From NCBI GenBank assembly GCA_012520835.1, contig JAAYNN010000055.1, forward strand, positions 1 through 6,577: 6,577 nucleotides of DNA. Reading direction: 5' to 3'. This document shows, in pieces, positions 1-6,075 of the stretch. The position numbers and the translations under genes are program-made. The notes beneath the pieces were generated by a model. It was not told the origin of the DNA, did no database searches, and saw only the letters and a list, made by a program, of their open reading frames with translations. Each line of letters begins with the position of its first letter. The first letter of the stretch is position 1. Origin of the DNA: Dehalococcoidales bacterium. GTDB taxonomy: Bacteria; Chloroflexota; Dehalococcoidia; Dehalococcoidales; UBA5627.

Positions 1-475
1 GTAAATCATACAACCTGGCCGAGAGGCCGCTGCTGATAGCCGCGGCAGCAGTCAATCCCTTTTCCTTGATAAGCCTGGCGCTGCCGGCGGTATCGTCGGT
101 TTCGATGCGTACCATTTCGGGGTGTTTCTGCAAGAAGTCCTCGCATTGAACCATCGCCAGCGAGTGGCTGTAAACCTCTTTGACATCTTCGAGCTTTACC
201 CCCGGAAGAGCCAGCAAATCGAAACTTATCCTTAAGTATGATTCCCCGACGATTTTGGCATCGTATTTTAAAAGCAGGTCGTAGTTTTCAAGCAGAGAGC
301 CATAGATTGAATTCTCAATCGCTACGACTCCGTAATCGACCAAACCCTTCCTGACATCCTCAAAAACCTGCTGGAAAGTGGCTCCCTCGATAATCTCGGA
401 ATCATCCGGAAACATGTCCCTGGCTATAATATCGTGGAAAGATCCGCTCTCGCCCTGTATGGAAACCTTTATCAT
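1..475 (-). CDS. pheA: Prephenate dehydratase, N-terminal 158 codons (3' end outside window)
   Basis: Prephenate dehydratase converts prephenate to phenylpyruvate in cytoplasmic phenylalanine biosynthesis. The visible 158 residues hold the catalytic periplasmic-binding-like fold: IQGESGSFH at residues 6-14, AIENSIYGS at 52-60 (family AIENS.xG motif), VYSHSLAMVQC at 101-111, and TDDTAGSARLI at 126-136. It starts directly with the dehydratase domain and has no N-terminal chorismate mutase domain, so it is the monofunctional type. The C-terminal part, including the TRF motif and any ACT regulatory domain, lies beyond the left edge. The ATG at 475-473 is preceded by TAAGGAGG (488-481) with a 5-nt gap. 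A minus-strand promoter at 562-534 suggests it is transcribed separately from nrdG. The family is clear; the missing 3' end is the only limit. Confidence 0.93.
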   Translation of the reverse strand, partial: MIKVSIQGESGSFHDIIARDMFPDDSEIIEGATFQQVFEDVRKGLVDYGVVAIENSIYGSLLENYDLLLKYDAKIVGESYLRISFDLLALPGVKLEDVKEVYSHSLAMVQCEDFLQKHPEMVRIETDDTAGSARLIKEKGLTAAAAISSGLSARLYDL

Positions 476-533
476 ATCAGCCTCCTTACACTGCGGCATC
501 GACCGGGAAAAACCGCTGTCAGCTTCATCTAAT

Positions 534-562
534 AATATAAACTTAAACCCCGTTGAATACAA
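534..562 (-). promoter_or_regulatory. Predicted sigma70-type promoter of pheA
   Basis: On the minus strand TTGTAT (562-557) and TATATT (539-534) are separated by 17 nt. Transcription would start near 527 and leave a leader of about 50 nt before the pheA ATG. The leader shows no convincing T-box or attenuator hairpin. This is a consensus match only. Confidence 0.5.
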
Positions 563-610
563 GATGTCATGGTTATAATTTACGACCGAAATTTTTTATC
601 TTGACGAAGC

Positions 611-702
611 AATCGCTGTTCTGAACGATTTTTCGGGAAATCCGCCCGGAAAATATGATCTCCAAGCTAACCCTGCAAAATCCCCTGATTTAAACAGCGA
701 TT
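611..702. repeat. Perfect 10-bp inverted repeat with internal hairpin
   Basis: AATCGCTGTT at 611-620 and its exact reverse complement AACAGCGATT at 693-702 flank 72 nt. Within that interval, TTTTCGGG and CCCGGAAAA (about 631-653) form a second, one-bulge stem. The arrangement sits upstream of both the pheA promoter (minus) and the RNA promoter (plus). It could be a protein binding region, part of an unmapped RNA, or chance. No function is assigned. Confidence 0.35.
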
Positions 703-780
703 TATTAGAATATAATAGTTACCCTGTTTTTATTCCCGCATATGGATTATCGCCGTTCATCAATGGTACTAAAAGGGGTA

Positions 781-808
781 TTGACTATTTATTTTTATAT
801 GGTAGAAT
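781..808 (+). promoter_or_regulatory. Sigma70-type promoter of the plus-strand structured RNA
   Basis: TTGACT (781-786) and TAGAAT (803-808) are separated by 16 nt, within an AT-rich stretch. Predicted initiation is near 815, which coincides with the first nucleotide of the 5' stem AGAGGGT (816-822). That agreement supports the call. No plus-strand gene follows within the window, so the promoter appears to serve the RNA that ends at the terminator near 1147. Confidence 0.6.
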
Positions 809-814
809 AAGATT

Positions 815-1147
815 AAGAGGGTAGCAGTAATAAAAAGGAATCCAACCAATAACCCTCTGTAACTTGCGAAAGGAGGAAGTGAAAACATAGATGCTTGATA
901 TTTTAGCTCTACACTGCAGATGGGACGAAGATTCTCCAGGCTCCTCGCTGGTTAATGGTGGGAAAAAATAACAAAGTTAACAAACAATCATTTGAATAAT
1001 CAGCGGGGAGCACAGGCGAAGGTTTCCGAGCTCCTCATTAGGAAATGAAACTCCCGTAACGGGTATGAATATCTGGTAGACAAACCAGGCGGGAGGAGTA
1101 GGAAGCGAACTCAGCGGGCTCCGGTGAAAAATCCGGAGCCTGTTTTT
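815..1147 (+). ncRNA. Candidate structured non-coding RNA of unknown class (about 333 nt)
   Basis: The unit has its own promoter (781-808) and a strong intrinsic terminator (1117-1147), and no good reading frame fills it. Stems readable by eye are: AGAGGGT 816-822 with ACCCTCT 852-858; an 11-bp stem GCTCCTCGCTG 940-950 with CAGCGGGGAGC 1001-1011 (one G-U), extended inward by GTTAA 951-955 with TTAAC 977-981; TTTCC 1023-1027 with GGAAA 1041-1045; CTCCCG 1051-1056 with CGGGAG 1090-1095, enclosing CTGGT 1073-1077 with ACCAG 1084-1088. A competing CCCG-UAA-CGGG hairpin sits at 1053-1063. It lacks features I would expect for tmRNA (no 3' CCA or tRNA-like end), RNase P RNA (no matching P4 strands), 6S or SRP RNA. 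A purine-rich AAAGGAGG (869-876) precedes a 26-codon ORF (891-971) at a poor 14-nt spacing. That this is a stable RNA is inferred from architecture only. Confidence 0.55.
1117..1147 (+). terminator. Intrinsic terminator of the plus-strand RNA
   Basis: GGCTCCGG (1117-1124) and CCGGAGCC (1133-1140) form a perfect 8-bp GC-rich stem with an 8-nt loop. TGTTTTTA follows on the plus strand. Read on the minus strand the same hairpin is followed by CGCTGAG with no U tract, so it should act mainly on plus-strand transcripts. It abuts the nrdG stop codon (1148-1146), placing the two transcripts tail to tail. Confidence 0.85.
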
Positions 1148-1838
1148 ATATCCCGATAAGACGGCTTCCCGGAGCATTAGCGCACGCTATCTCCAGCAAG
1201 GAATGCAAGGCAGCAAAAGAATAAGGTGTAATCCTCCTGTATTCTTCGCTGAAAGCATCCTCCGGTTGAAACTGTTGTAATGTATATAATCCCCTGCTGC
1301 CGGATATGCGGCTGATTGCGTCGATATCCTCGGCATTCACCAGAGTCGGAACACATGTAGTGCGAAACTCATAATCTATATTGGAACTCTTTATCAGGCC
1401 AATGCTCTTTTTCAGTATCTCTATATCGGCATCGCTTCCCGTAGCCAATTTGTATTTCGGCCAGGTCGTCTTGATATCCATAGAAACAAAATCTACCAGT
1501 CGGGATTCAATCAATTTCTGAAGCATTTCCGGGCGGGAACCGTTAGTATCCAGCTTGACAGCTAATCCTCTTTTCCTGATTTCCCGGATAAAACCGGGTA
1601 AATCTTCATTAATGGCAGGCTCACCGCCGGTGATAACTACCCCGTCAATAAAACCTTTTCGTCTTTCGATATCTCTTAAAACATCGGCTGAGGACCGGGT
1701 TTCGCTATTCGTTCCCAGTACCAGCGAACTGTTATGACAGAACGGGCAGCGAAAGTTGCATCCCTTCGTATAAATCACTGCCGCAATCTTGCCCGGATAG
1801 TCTATCAGGGAAGTGCCCTTCATTCCGCAAATCACCAT
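1146..1838 (-). CDS. nrdG: Anaerobic ribonucleoside-triphosphate reductase activating protein (radical SAM)
   Basis: NrdG uses a [4Fe-4S] cluster and S-adenosylmethionine to generate the 5'-deoxyadenosyl radical that installs the glycyl radical on NrdD. The 230-residue product has GTSLIDYPGKIAAVIYTKGC near the N-terminus. The cluster motif Cys27-x3-Cys31-x2-Cys34 follows, then the SAM-binding GGEP (71-74), and KLDTNGSRPEML (95-106) and MDIKT (120-124) strands of the radical SAM barrel. The arrangement matches the NrdG2-type activase (TIGR02495-like), which is longer than the E. coli-type NrdG. The ATG at 1838 has a GAGG 9 nt upstream; an in-frame ATG at 1823 also precedes the conserved start of the family but has a weaker ribosome site. 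The gene begins inside the 3' end of the nrdD frame (107-bp overlap as read), so translation is probably coupled to NrdD, its substrate. Confidence 0.93.
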   Translation of the reverse strand: MVICGMKGTSLIDYPGKIAAVIYTKGCNFRCPFCHNSSLVLGTNSETRSSADVLRDIERRKGFIDGVVITGGEPAINEDLPGFIREIRKRGLAVKLDTNGSRPEMLQKLIESRLVDFVSMDIKTTWPKYKLATGSDADIEILKKSIGLIKSSNIDYEFRTTCVPTLVNAEDIDAISRISGSRGLYTLQQFQPEDAFSEEYRRITPYSFAALHSLLEIACANAPGSRLIGI

Positions 1839-3954
1839 CTGATATATCCTCGTTGTCTCTTAATTCGGGTTTAAAAAGTTTTCTCTCGCTAAATTCGGCA
1901 ACCTTCCCCTTATTCCACTGGCTGACCGGGCGGAAATAGCCGACGATGCGGGAGTAAATTTCGGTAGCGGCCCCGCAAGTGAGACATTCAGCCACTTCTC
2001 CGCGAATATAACCGTGTTCGGGGCAGATGGAAAACGTGGGAGTAAGCGTAAAATAGGGCAACCCAAAATTCTGCGCCACCTTCATTATCAGGTCGCGGGC
2101 CATTGCCGGATCGTCGATGCGCTCTCCCAGGAAGCAGTGAAAAACCGTGCCTCCGGTATATTGCTGCTGCAGTTTGTCCTGCAAGGCAAGCGCTTCAAAA
2201 AGATCTCCCGAAAAATTTACCGGCAGCTGGGTAGAGTTGGTATAATAGGATTCGTCTTTCCCGGAAGTTATTAACTGAGGGAACCTGCTCTTGTCGAGCT
2301 TTGCCAGGCGATAGCTGGCGCCTTCTCCGGGAGTGGCTTCCAGGTTATAGAGATTCCCGGTTTCGTCCTGAAATTCTTCCAGCCTTTTTTTCATATATTG
2401 TAAAATCCTTAACGACAGTTCCCTGCCGGCTTCCGTATCGATGCCGACGCCGGATAAATTAAGACAAGCCTCGTTCATACCGATTAACCCGATGGTAGAA
2501 AAATGATTCGCCCAGTAGCTCTTGAAGCGTTGCTTGACAGTTTTTAAATAGAAAACCGAGTAGGGGAATAAGCCTTCGTTGGTAAGCCTTTCGAGAGCCT
2601 TGCGTTTTACTTCAAGGCTGTTTTTTGCCAGAAGCATCAGCCTGTCCAGCCGTTCAATAAATTCTGCCTCGGATTTCGACAGGTAAGCGATACGCGCCAT
2701 ATTAATAGTAACCACACCGATGCTGCCGGTAAGCGGATTAGAACCAAATAGCCCGCCTCCCCGGCGTTTTATCTCGCGCACATCCAAGCGCAACCGGCAG
2801 CACATGCTGCGCGCATCCTCGGGTCGCATATCAGTGTTTAAAAAATTGGCGAAATAGGGGATGCCGTATTTCGCCGTCATCTCCCACAATGTATCCAGCT
2901 TGGGATTGCAGGGATCGAAATCCTTAGTAATGTTATATGTCGGAATCGGAAAGGTGAATATCCTTCCCCTGGCGTCTCCCTTTGCCATTACCTCGGCAAA
3001 AGCGCGATTCAGTATATCCATTTCCTGCTGAAAATCCCCGTAGGTAACGTCTTTCACCTCATCCCCGATTATCACAGCCTCGTCCCGCAGATAAGACGGC
3101 GGGGTCAGATCAAAGGAAAGATTGGTAAACGGAGTCTGAAAACCGACGCGGGTAGGAACGTTCAGATTGAAGACGAACTCCTGCAAAGCCTGTTTCGTTT
3201 CCCTGTAGCTCAGGTTATCGAAGCGGATAAACGGGGCAAGCAACGTATCGAAATTGGAAAAGGCCTGTGCGCCGGCAGCCTCACCCTGCAAGGTATAAAA
3301 GAAATTGACCACCTGTCCGAGCGCACTGCGCAGGTGCTTTGCCGGAGAACTCTCCGTTTTCCCCGAAGCTCCCCTGAAGCCCTCCAGAAGAAGTGCCTTC
3401 AAGTCCCAGCCGCAGCAATAGGGCCCCAGGATGCCCAAATCGTGAATGTGAAAATCGCCGGATGTATGCGCCTCTCTTATTTCAGGGGAATAAATTTTGC
3501 TCAACCAGTAATTGCTGATGATATCGGCGGAGATATAGTTGTTCAACCCCTGCAATGAATAGCTCATGTTGCTGTTTTCCCTGGTGCGCCAGTCGTTTTC
3601 ATCGAGGTATTTATCCACCATCTCCTCTGCTCCCCTAAAAAGAGCCTGCATGCGGCGCATTTGCGCATGCTGTTCACGGTAAAGAATGTACGACTTGGCA
3701 ACATCTGTATAACCGTTTTCAATCAGGACTTTTTCAACGAGGTCCTGAATTTCTTCCACATCGGGCACGCGCAATCCGCGGCAGGTTATCTCGAGAATGG
3801 AAACCACCTGCTGCGAGACTTTCTCTGCCTTGGCATGGTCATTGTCGCCAGTGGCCTGCAACGCCTTTTCTACCGCCATGGTTATCTTGTCGGCTTCAAA
3901 GGTTACAATGCGCCCGTCACGTTTCCTGATTTGCCCTATCTTGCTTAGTAACAT
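1732..3954 (-). CDS. nrdD: Class III anaerobic ribonucleoside-triphosphate reductase
   Basis: NrdD reduces ribonucleoside triphosphates to deoxyribonucleotides under anoxia by glycyl/thiyl radical chemistry and needs no B12. The 740-residue reading shows an N-terminal ATP-cone (KRDGRIVTFEADKI at 11-24, running to about residue 95) for allosteric control. A ten-stranded barrel domain follows, with PYCCGWDL at 178-185 and the probable thiyl cysteine in SMCCRL (383-388). The C-terminal zinc site is Cys644-x2-His647 with Cys657-x2-Cys660, and the glycyl radical is Gly672 in RIVGYFRP. AGGAGG lies 6 nt before the ATG, and the upstream metE stop is only 21 nt away, so it is in the same operon. The family normally ends near residue 695 (after SERKLF). 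The last 45 residues look unlike the family and overlap nrdG, possibly through a one-base change in the T/A run at 1877-1870. Confidence 0.96.
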   Translation of the reverse strand: MLLSKIGQIRKRDGRIVTFEADKITMAVEKALQATGDNDHAKAEKVSQQVVSILEITCRGLRVPDVEEIQDLVEKVLIENGYTDVAKSYILYREQHAQMRRMQALFRGAEEMVDKYLDENDWRTRENSNMSYSLQGLNNYISADIISNYWLSKIYSPEIREAHTSGDFHIHDLGILGPYCCGWDLKALLLEGFRGASGKTESSPAKHLRSALGQVVNFFYTLQGEAAGAQAFSNFDTLLAPFIRFDNLSYRETKQALQEFVFNLNVPTRVGFQTPFTNLSFDLTPPSYLRDEAVIIGDEVKDVTYGDFQQEMDILNRAFAEVMAKGDARGRIFTFPIPTYNITKDFDPCNPKLDTLWEMTAKYGIPYFANFLNTDMRPEDARSMCCRLRLDVREIKRRGGGLFGSNPLTGSIGVVTINMARIAYLSKSEAEFIERLDRLMLLAKNSLEVKRKALERLTNEGLFPYSVFYLKTVKQRFKSYWANHFSTIGLIGMNEACLNLSGVGIDTEAGRELSLRILQYMKKRLEEFQDETGNLYNLEATPGEGASYRLAKLDKSRFPQLITSGKDESYYTNSTQLPVNFSGDLFEALALQDKLQQQYTGGTVFHCFLGERIDDPAMARDLIMKVAQNFGLPYFTLTPTFSICPEHGYIRGEVAECLTCGAATEIYSRIVGYFRPVSQWNKGKVAEFSERKLFKPELRDNEDISDGDLRNEGHFPDRLSGQDCGSDLYEGMQLSLPVLS
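1848..1851 (-). promoter_or_regulatory. Ribosome binding site of nrdG, inside the nrdD frame
   Basis: GAGG lies 9 nt before the ATG at 1838 and favours that start over the ATG at 1823. It sits just downstream of an out-of-frame TAA (1862-1860). That is where nrdD would end if the T/A run at 1870-1877 had one base fewer or a ribosome shifted by +1. Confidence 0.55.
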
Positions 3955-3975
3955 GCTGTGCCTCCTGTTGACTGA

Positions 3976-4974
3976 TTATATTTCTTCACGAATATGAGAA
4001 GCTGCCGTTACCATATTCGTCAGCTTGGAAATAGCCTCTTCTACACTGCGGGTTTTCAAACCGCAATCGGGGCCGACCCATACCTGCCCTTTATCGAACA
4101 TCGACAGAGCATAACGGATGTTTTTCTCCATCTCCGCAACGCTCTCCGTTTTATGGTTGTGGACATCAAAGACACCGTATGAGATGTCCTTGCTGAATGG
4201 ATTATCCCGAATATAAGCCGCCAGCACATCATGCTTCAGCGAAGTTTCCAGGTCGAGGTTATCGACGTTCAGTGAAAGCAGATGGCGATAAACAGGCAGA
4301 AAATTCCCATAACAGATATGGCAAATGAAATAGGCATTGATTCCGCCGGTAACCACCTGCATTGCCTCGCGGGCGAAATCCAGTTCATCGATACGTGTGG
4401 ATATCGCCGGCTCGTCTACCTGGATTATCCTTGCCCCCGCATCGACCAGCGCCTCGACCTCTTTTCTAAGCTCGCGGGCAATGGCCATAGCGGCAGAGCG
4501 GCGGTCAGGGTAGAACTCGTTAAAAGACCAGTCCATTATAGTGTACGGGCCGGTAAGCATTCCCTTAACAGGCTTTTCCGTCAGGGACTGTGCGAATTTC
4601 CACCACTCCGTTGTAATCGGTGAACACCACCTTACCTCTCCTGTAATGACAGGCTTGCGATAGTAACGATTGCCGTAAGAACGAACCAGCTCTCCAGTCT
4701 GGAAACCCTGCATCGTCTCGGCAAAATAAGCCGCCATATCCCCGCGGTACATCTCTCCATCGACGATGACATCCAGCCCGATTTCATCCTGTTTTCTTAC
4801 CCAGAACTCCGTAGCCTCTCTTTCCAGTGCTTTTAATGTAACGTATCCTATTTTCCCCTGTGAAAAATCCTTTCTGGCTGTCACCAATTGTCCCGGTTTG
4901 GGTAAACTTCCGACCGAAGTTGTGGGCAAAACCGGTATATCCACTCCCAAAACTAATAATTTATCTCTGCTCAT
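3976..4974 (-). CDS. metE: MetE C-terminal-type methionine synthase (catalytic zinc barrel, stand-alone)
   Basis: This protein is predicted to methylate homocysteine to methionine in the cytoplasm. The 332 residues form one (beta/alpha)8 barrel matching the C-terminal half of cobalamin-independent methionine synthase: LPTTSVGSLPKPG (16-28), VDGEMYRGDM (71-80), KPVKGMLTGPYTI (134-146), IQVDEPA (184-190), GVFDVH (267-272), GPDCGLKTR (301-309). All zinc ligands are present: His219-x-Cys221, Glu243, Cys304. His272 matches the proton donor. Glu74 and Asp188 match homocysteine-binding acids. It is about half the length of E. coli MetE and lacks the N-terminal barrel, which the preceding gene may supply. 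Alternatively it is a core methionine synthase of the MesB/core-MetE kind that takes methyl from a corrinoid. An ATG at 5001 is also open, but GAGGGAG 9 nt before the ATG at 4974 favours the shorter start. It overlaps the previous gene by 14 bp. Confidence 0.88.
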   Translation of the reverse strand: MSRDKLLVLGVDIPVLPTTSVGSLPKPGQLVTARKDFSQGKIGYVTLKALEREATEFWVRKQDEIGLDVIVDGEMYRGDMAAYFAETMQGFQTGELVRSYGNRYYRKPVITGEVRWCSPITTEWWKFAQSLTEKPVKGMLTGPYTIMDWSFNEFYPDRRSAAMAIARELRKEVEALVDAGARIIQVDEPAISTRIDELDFAREAMQVVTGGINAYFICHICYGNFLPVYRHLLSLNVDNLDLETSLKHDVLAAYIRDNPFSKDISYGVFDVHNHKTESVAEMEKNIRYALSMFDKGQVWVGPDCGLKTRSVEEAISKLTNMVTAASHIREEI

Positions 4975-5959
4975 CACAATGTACTCCCTCGAAATCATCA
5001 CGTAGTGCGACCATATTCTCCAGCTTGGCTATTGCCTTGCTTTGCGGCAGGTATTCCAGACCGCAGGAAGGATTCAAATAACATTCCAGATCACCCGAAG
5101 ACTTCAATACGGACTCCAGTACAGGAAAAACATCCGCAGCCGTCTCCATTCGTGTATTCCTGCCGTCGATAATTCCCACCCCGAGCAGTTTATCCGTTCC
5201 GCAGGCGGCGATTTTTTCGACCAGGCGCGGACTATAGGTAAAATCCAGCCCCAGGATATCAACCGGCAACAATTGCAGTTCTTCATATACAGGACAGGCA
5301 TCTCCGAAGTATGTATACAGAGCCAGCTTTGCTTCTCCCTTGGCTTCGGAAATCCTGCCAAGTAAATGACTTAATACGGATATGTCATCGGGATTGTATA
5401 TAATAGCCGGTTCATCTATTTGGATTACCGTCGCCCCGGCTTTTGCCATTTCCTCAACTTCACAGGCAATTACATCAGCGATATCTTCCAGCAAAGAGAC
5501 TTCATCTTTATAAGCCTCGTTAATCGACAATTTCGTCAGAGTATACGGCCCGGTGATTACCGGCTTTATCGGACGATCCGTCCTCCCCCTGGCAAAATAA
5601 TATTCATTCGCAAGTACAGGGAGAGCGCCTGTAATTCTGCCGCTGATTACAGGCTGCCTGAAATAGGTATTGGTATCGAAGAAACGAATCATCGACCCAG
5701 ATCGCACCCCTGAAAGCGACATCATGATATGTGATACCGGGTCACGCCAGCATATCTGCCCGTCGGTTAATAAATCCAGCCCCGCTTCCTGTTGAAGTGA
5801 AATCGCCTGAACTGTTATTCCGCGTTCCACTTCCAGAAGTTCGGCGCTGTTCAGTCTGCCTTTATCGAAATCATGAAAGGCTTTGCGTAGTTTTTGCCCG
5901 TTTTCCCCCTCTCCGATGCGAGGGAAACTGCCGGTTGCGGCAGTAATGATTTTTCCCAT
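4961..5959 (-). CDS. Stand-alone MetE N-terminal-type barrel protein, zinc site degenerate
   Basis: A 332-residue single-barrel member of the UROD/MetE superfamily. Its motifs follow the N-terminal half of canonical MetE rather than the catalytic half: TGSFPRIG (9-16) then LRKAF (24-28), EAGLDLLTDG (58-67), KPVITGPYTL (132-141), IQIDEPAI (179-186), YTYFG (215-219, cf. TTYF in E. coli MetE), GVGIIDGRN (260-268, cf. INGRN) and NPSCGL (296-301). At the zinc site, His-x-Cys is replaced by Tyr215-x-Tyr217 and Glu by Asp239; only Cys299 remains. The proton-donor His position is Arg267. It is therefore unlikely to be catalytic alone. It may form a two-chain enzyme with the next gene, bind folate polyglutamate through the basic segment near residues 23-26, or have another role. 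GGAGG lies 11 nt before the ATG, immediately after the riboswitch terminator. The family is secure; the role is inferred. Confidence 0.8.
   Translation of the reverse strand: MGKIITAATGSFPRIGEGENGQKLRKAFHDFDKGRLNSAELLEVERGITVQAISLQQEAGLDLLTDGQICWRDPVSHIMMSLSGVRSGSMIRFFDTNTYFRQPVISGRITGALPVLANEYYFARGRTDRPIKPVITGPYTLTKLSINEAYKDEVSLLEDIADVIACEVEEMAKAGATVIQIDEPAIIYNPDDISVLSHLLGRISEAKGEAKLALYTYFGDACPVYEELQLLPVDILGLDFTYSPRLVEKIAACGTDKLLGVGIIDGRNTRMETAADVFPVLESVLKSSGDLECYLNPSCGLEYLPQSKAIAKLENMVALRDDFEGVHCDEQR
4984..4990 (-). promoter_or_regulatory. Ribosome binding site that sets the start of the metE C-barrel gene
   Basis: GAGGGAG lies 9 nt before the ATG at 4974 and inside the end of the upstream gene. 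The alternative ATGs at 5001 and 4998 have no Shine-Dalgarno. They would add nine residues ahead of a start that already suits the family. Confidence 0.65.
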
Positions 5960-5980
5960 TTTTTGCGTATCCTCCGTACT

Positions 5981-6021
5981 AAAATAAAAAAGCCCTGCCT
6001 CCGCAAAGGGAAACAGGGCTT
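5981..6021 (-). terminator. Intrinsic terminator, expression platform of the cobalamin riboswitch
   Basis: On the minus strand AAGCCCTG (6021-6014) pairs perfectly with CAGGGCTT (5997-5990) and is followed by a U-rich tract (5991-5981). It lies between the aptamer and the first Shine-Dalgarno, where attenuation would silence the whole operon. GGGGGAAT (6059-6052) could pair with UUUCCC (6013-6008) as part of an antiterminator. This alternative fold was read by eye only. Confidence 0.88.
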
Positions 6022-6075
6022 AAAAATGGCAAACACAAGCTACCTTCTCCCATTCCCCCGAGGAGTTCGTTACTT

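Larger units (their letters stand above)
476..780. other. AT-rich intergenic region between pheA and the plus-strand RNA promoter
   Basis: No supported gene lies here. The left end holds the pheA ribosome binding site and promoter. The remainder holds a 10-bp inverted repeat (611-620 and 693-702). It also holds an open plus-strand frame (579-821, TAG 822-824) of 81 codons that has no ATG, GTG or TTG start with a Shine-Dalgarno. Nothing in it matches a family I recognise. Confidence 0.5.

Noticed and set aside
378..578. Plus-strand 66-codon frame opposite the start of pheA
   Set aside because: Antisense to the pheA catalytic motifs and extends over the pheA promoter; no ribosome site.
815..1147. 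tmRNA, RNase P RNA, 6S, SRP RNA or group II intron domain V as identity of the plus-strand RNA
   Set aside because: No 3' CCA or tRNA-like ends, no matching P4 strands, no 6S-like long rod, and the final hairpin with a U tract reads as a terminator rather than domain V.
977..1177. Minus-strand 66-codon frame antisense to the structured RNA
   Set aside because: It overlaps the end of nrdG in another frame, has no family resemblance and runs through the terminator hairpin; best explained as chance.
2014..3948. Several plus-strand open frames opposite nrdD
   Set aside because: Antisense shadows of a conserved coding sequence; no start signals or family resemblance.
3994..4623. Plus-strand open frames opposite the metE-type gene
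   Set aside because: They lie fully antisense to a gene with strong family motifs, have no ribosome sites and show no recognisable domains.
5104..5361. Minus-strand 85-codon frame inside the MetE N-type barrel gene
   Set aside because: Out-of-frame shadow of a gene whose own frame carries the family motifs.
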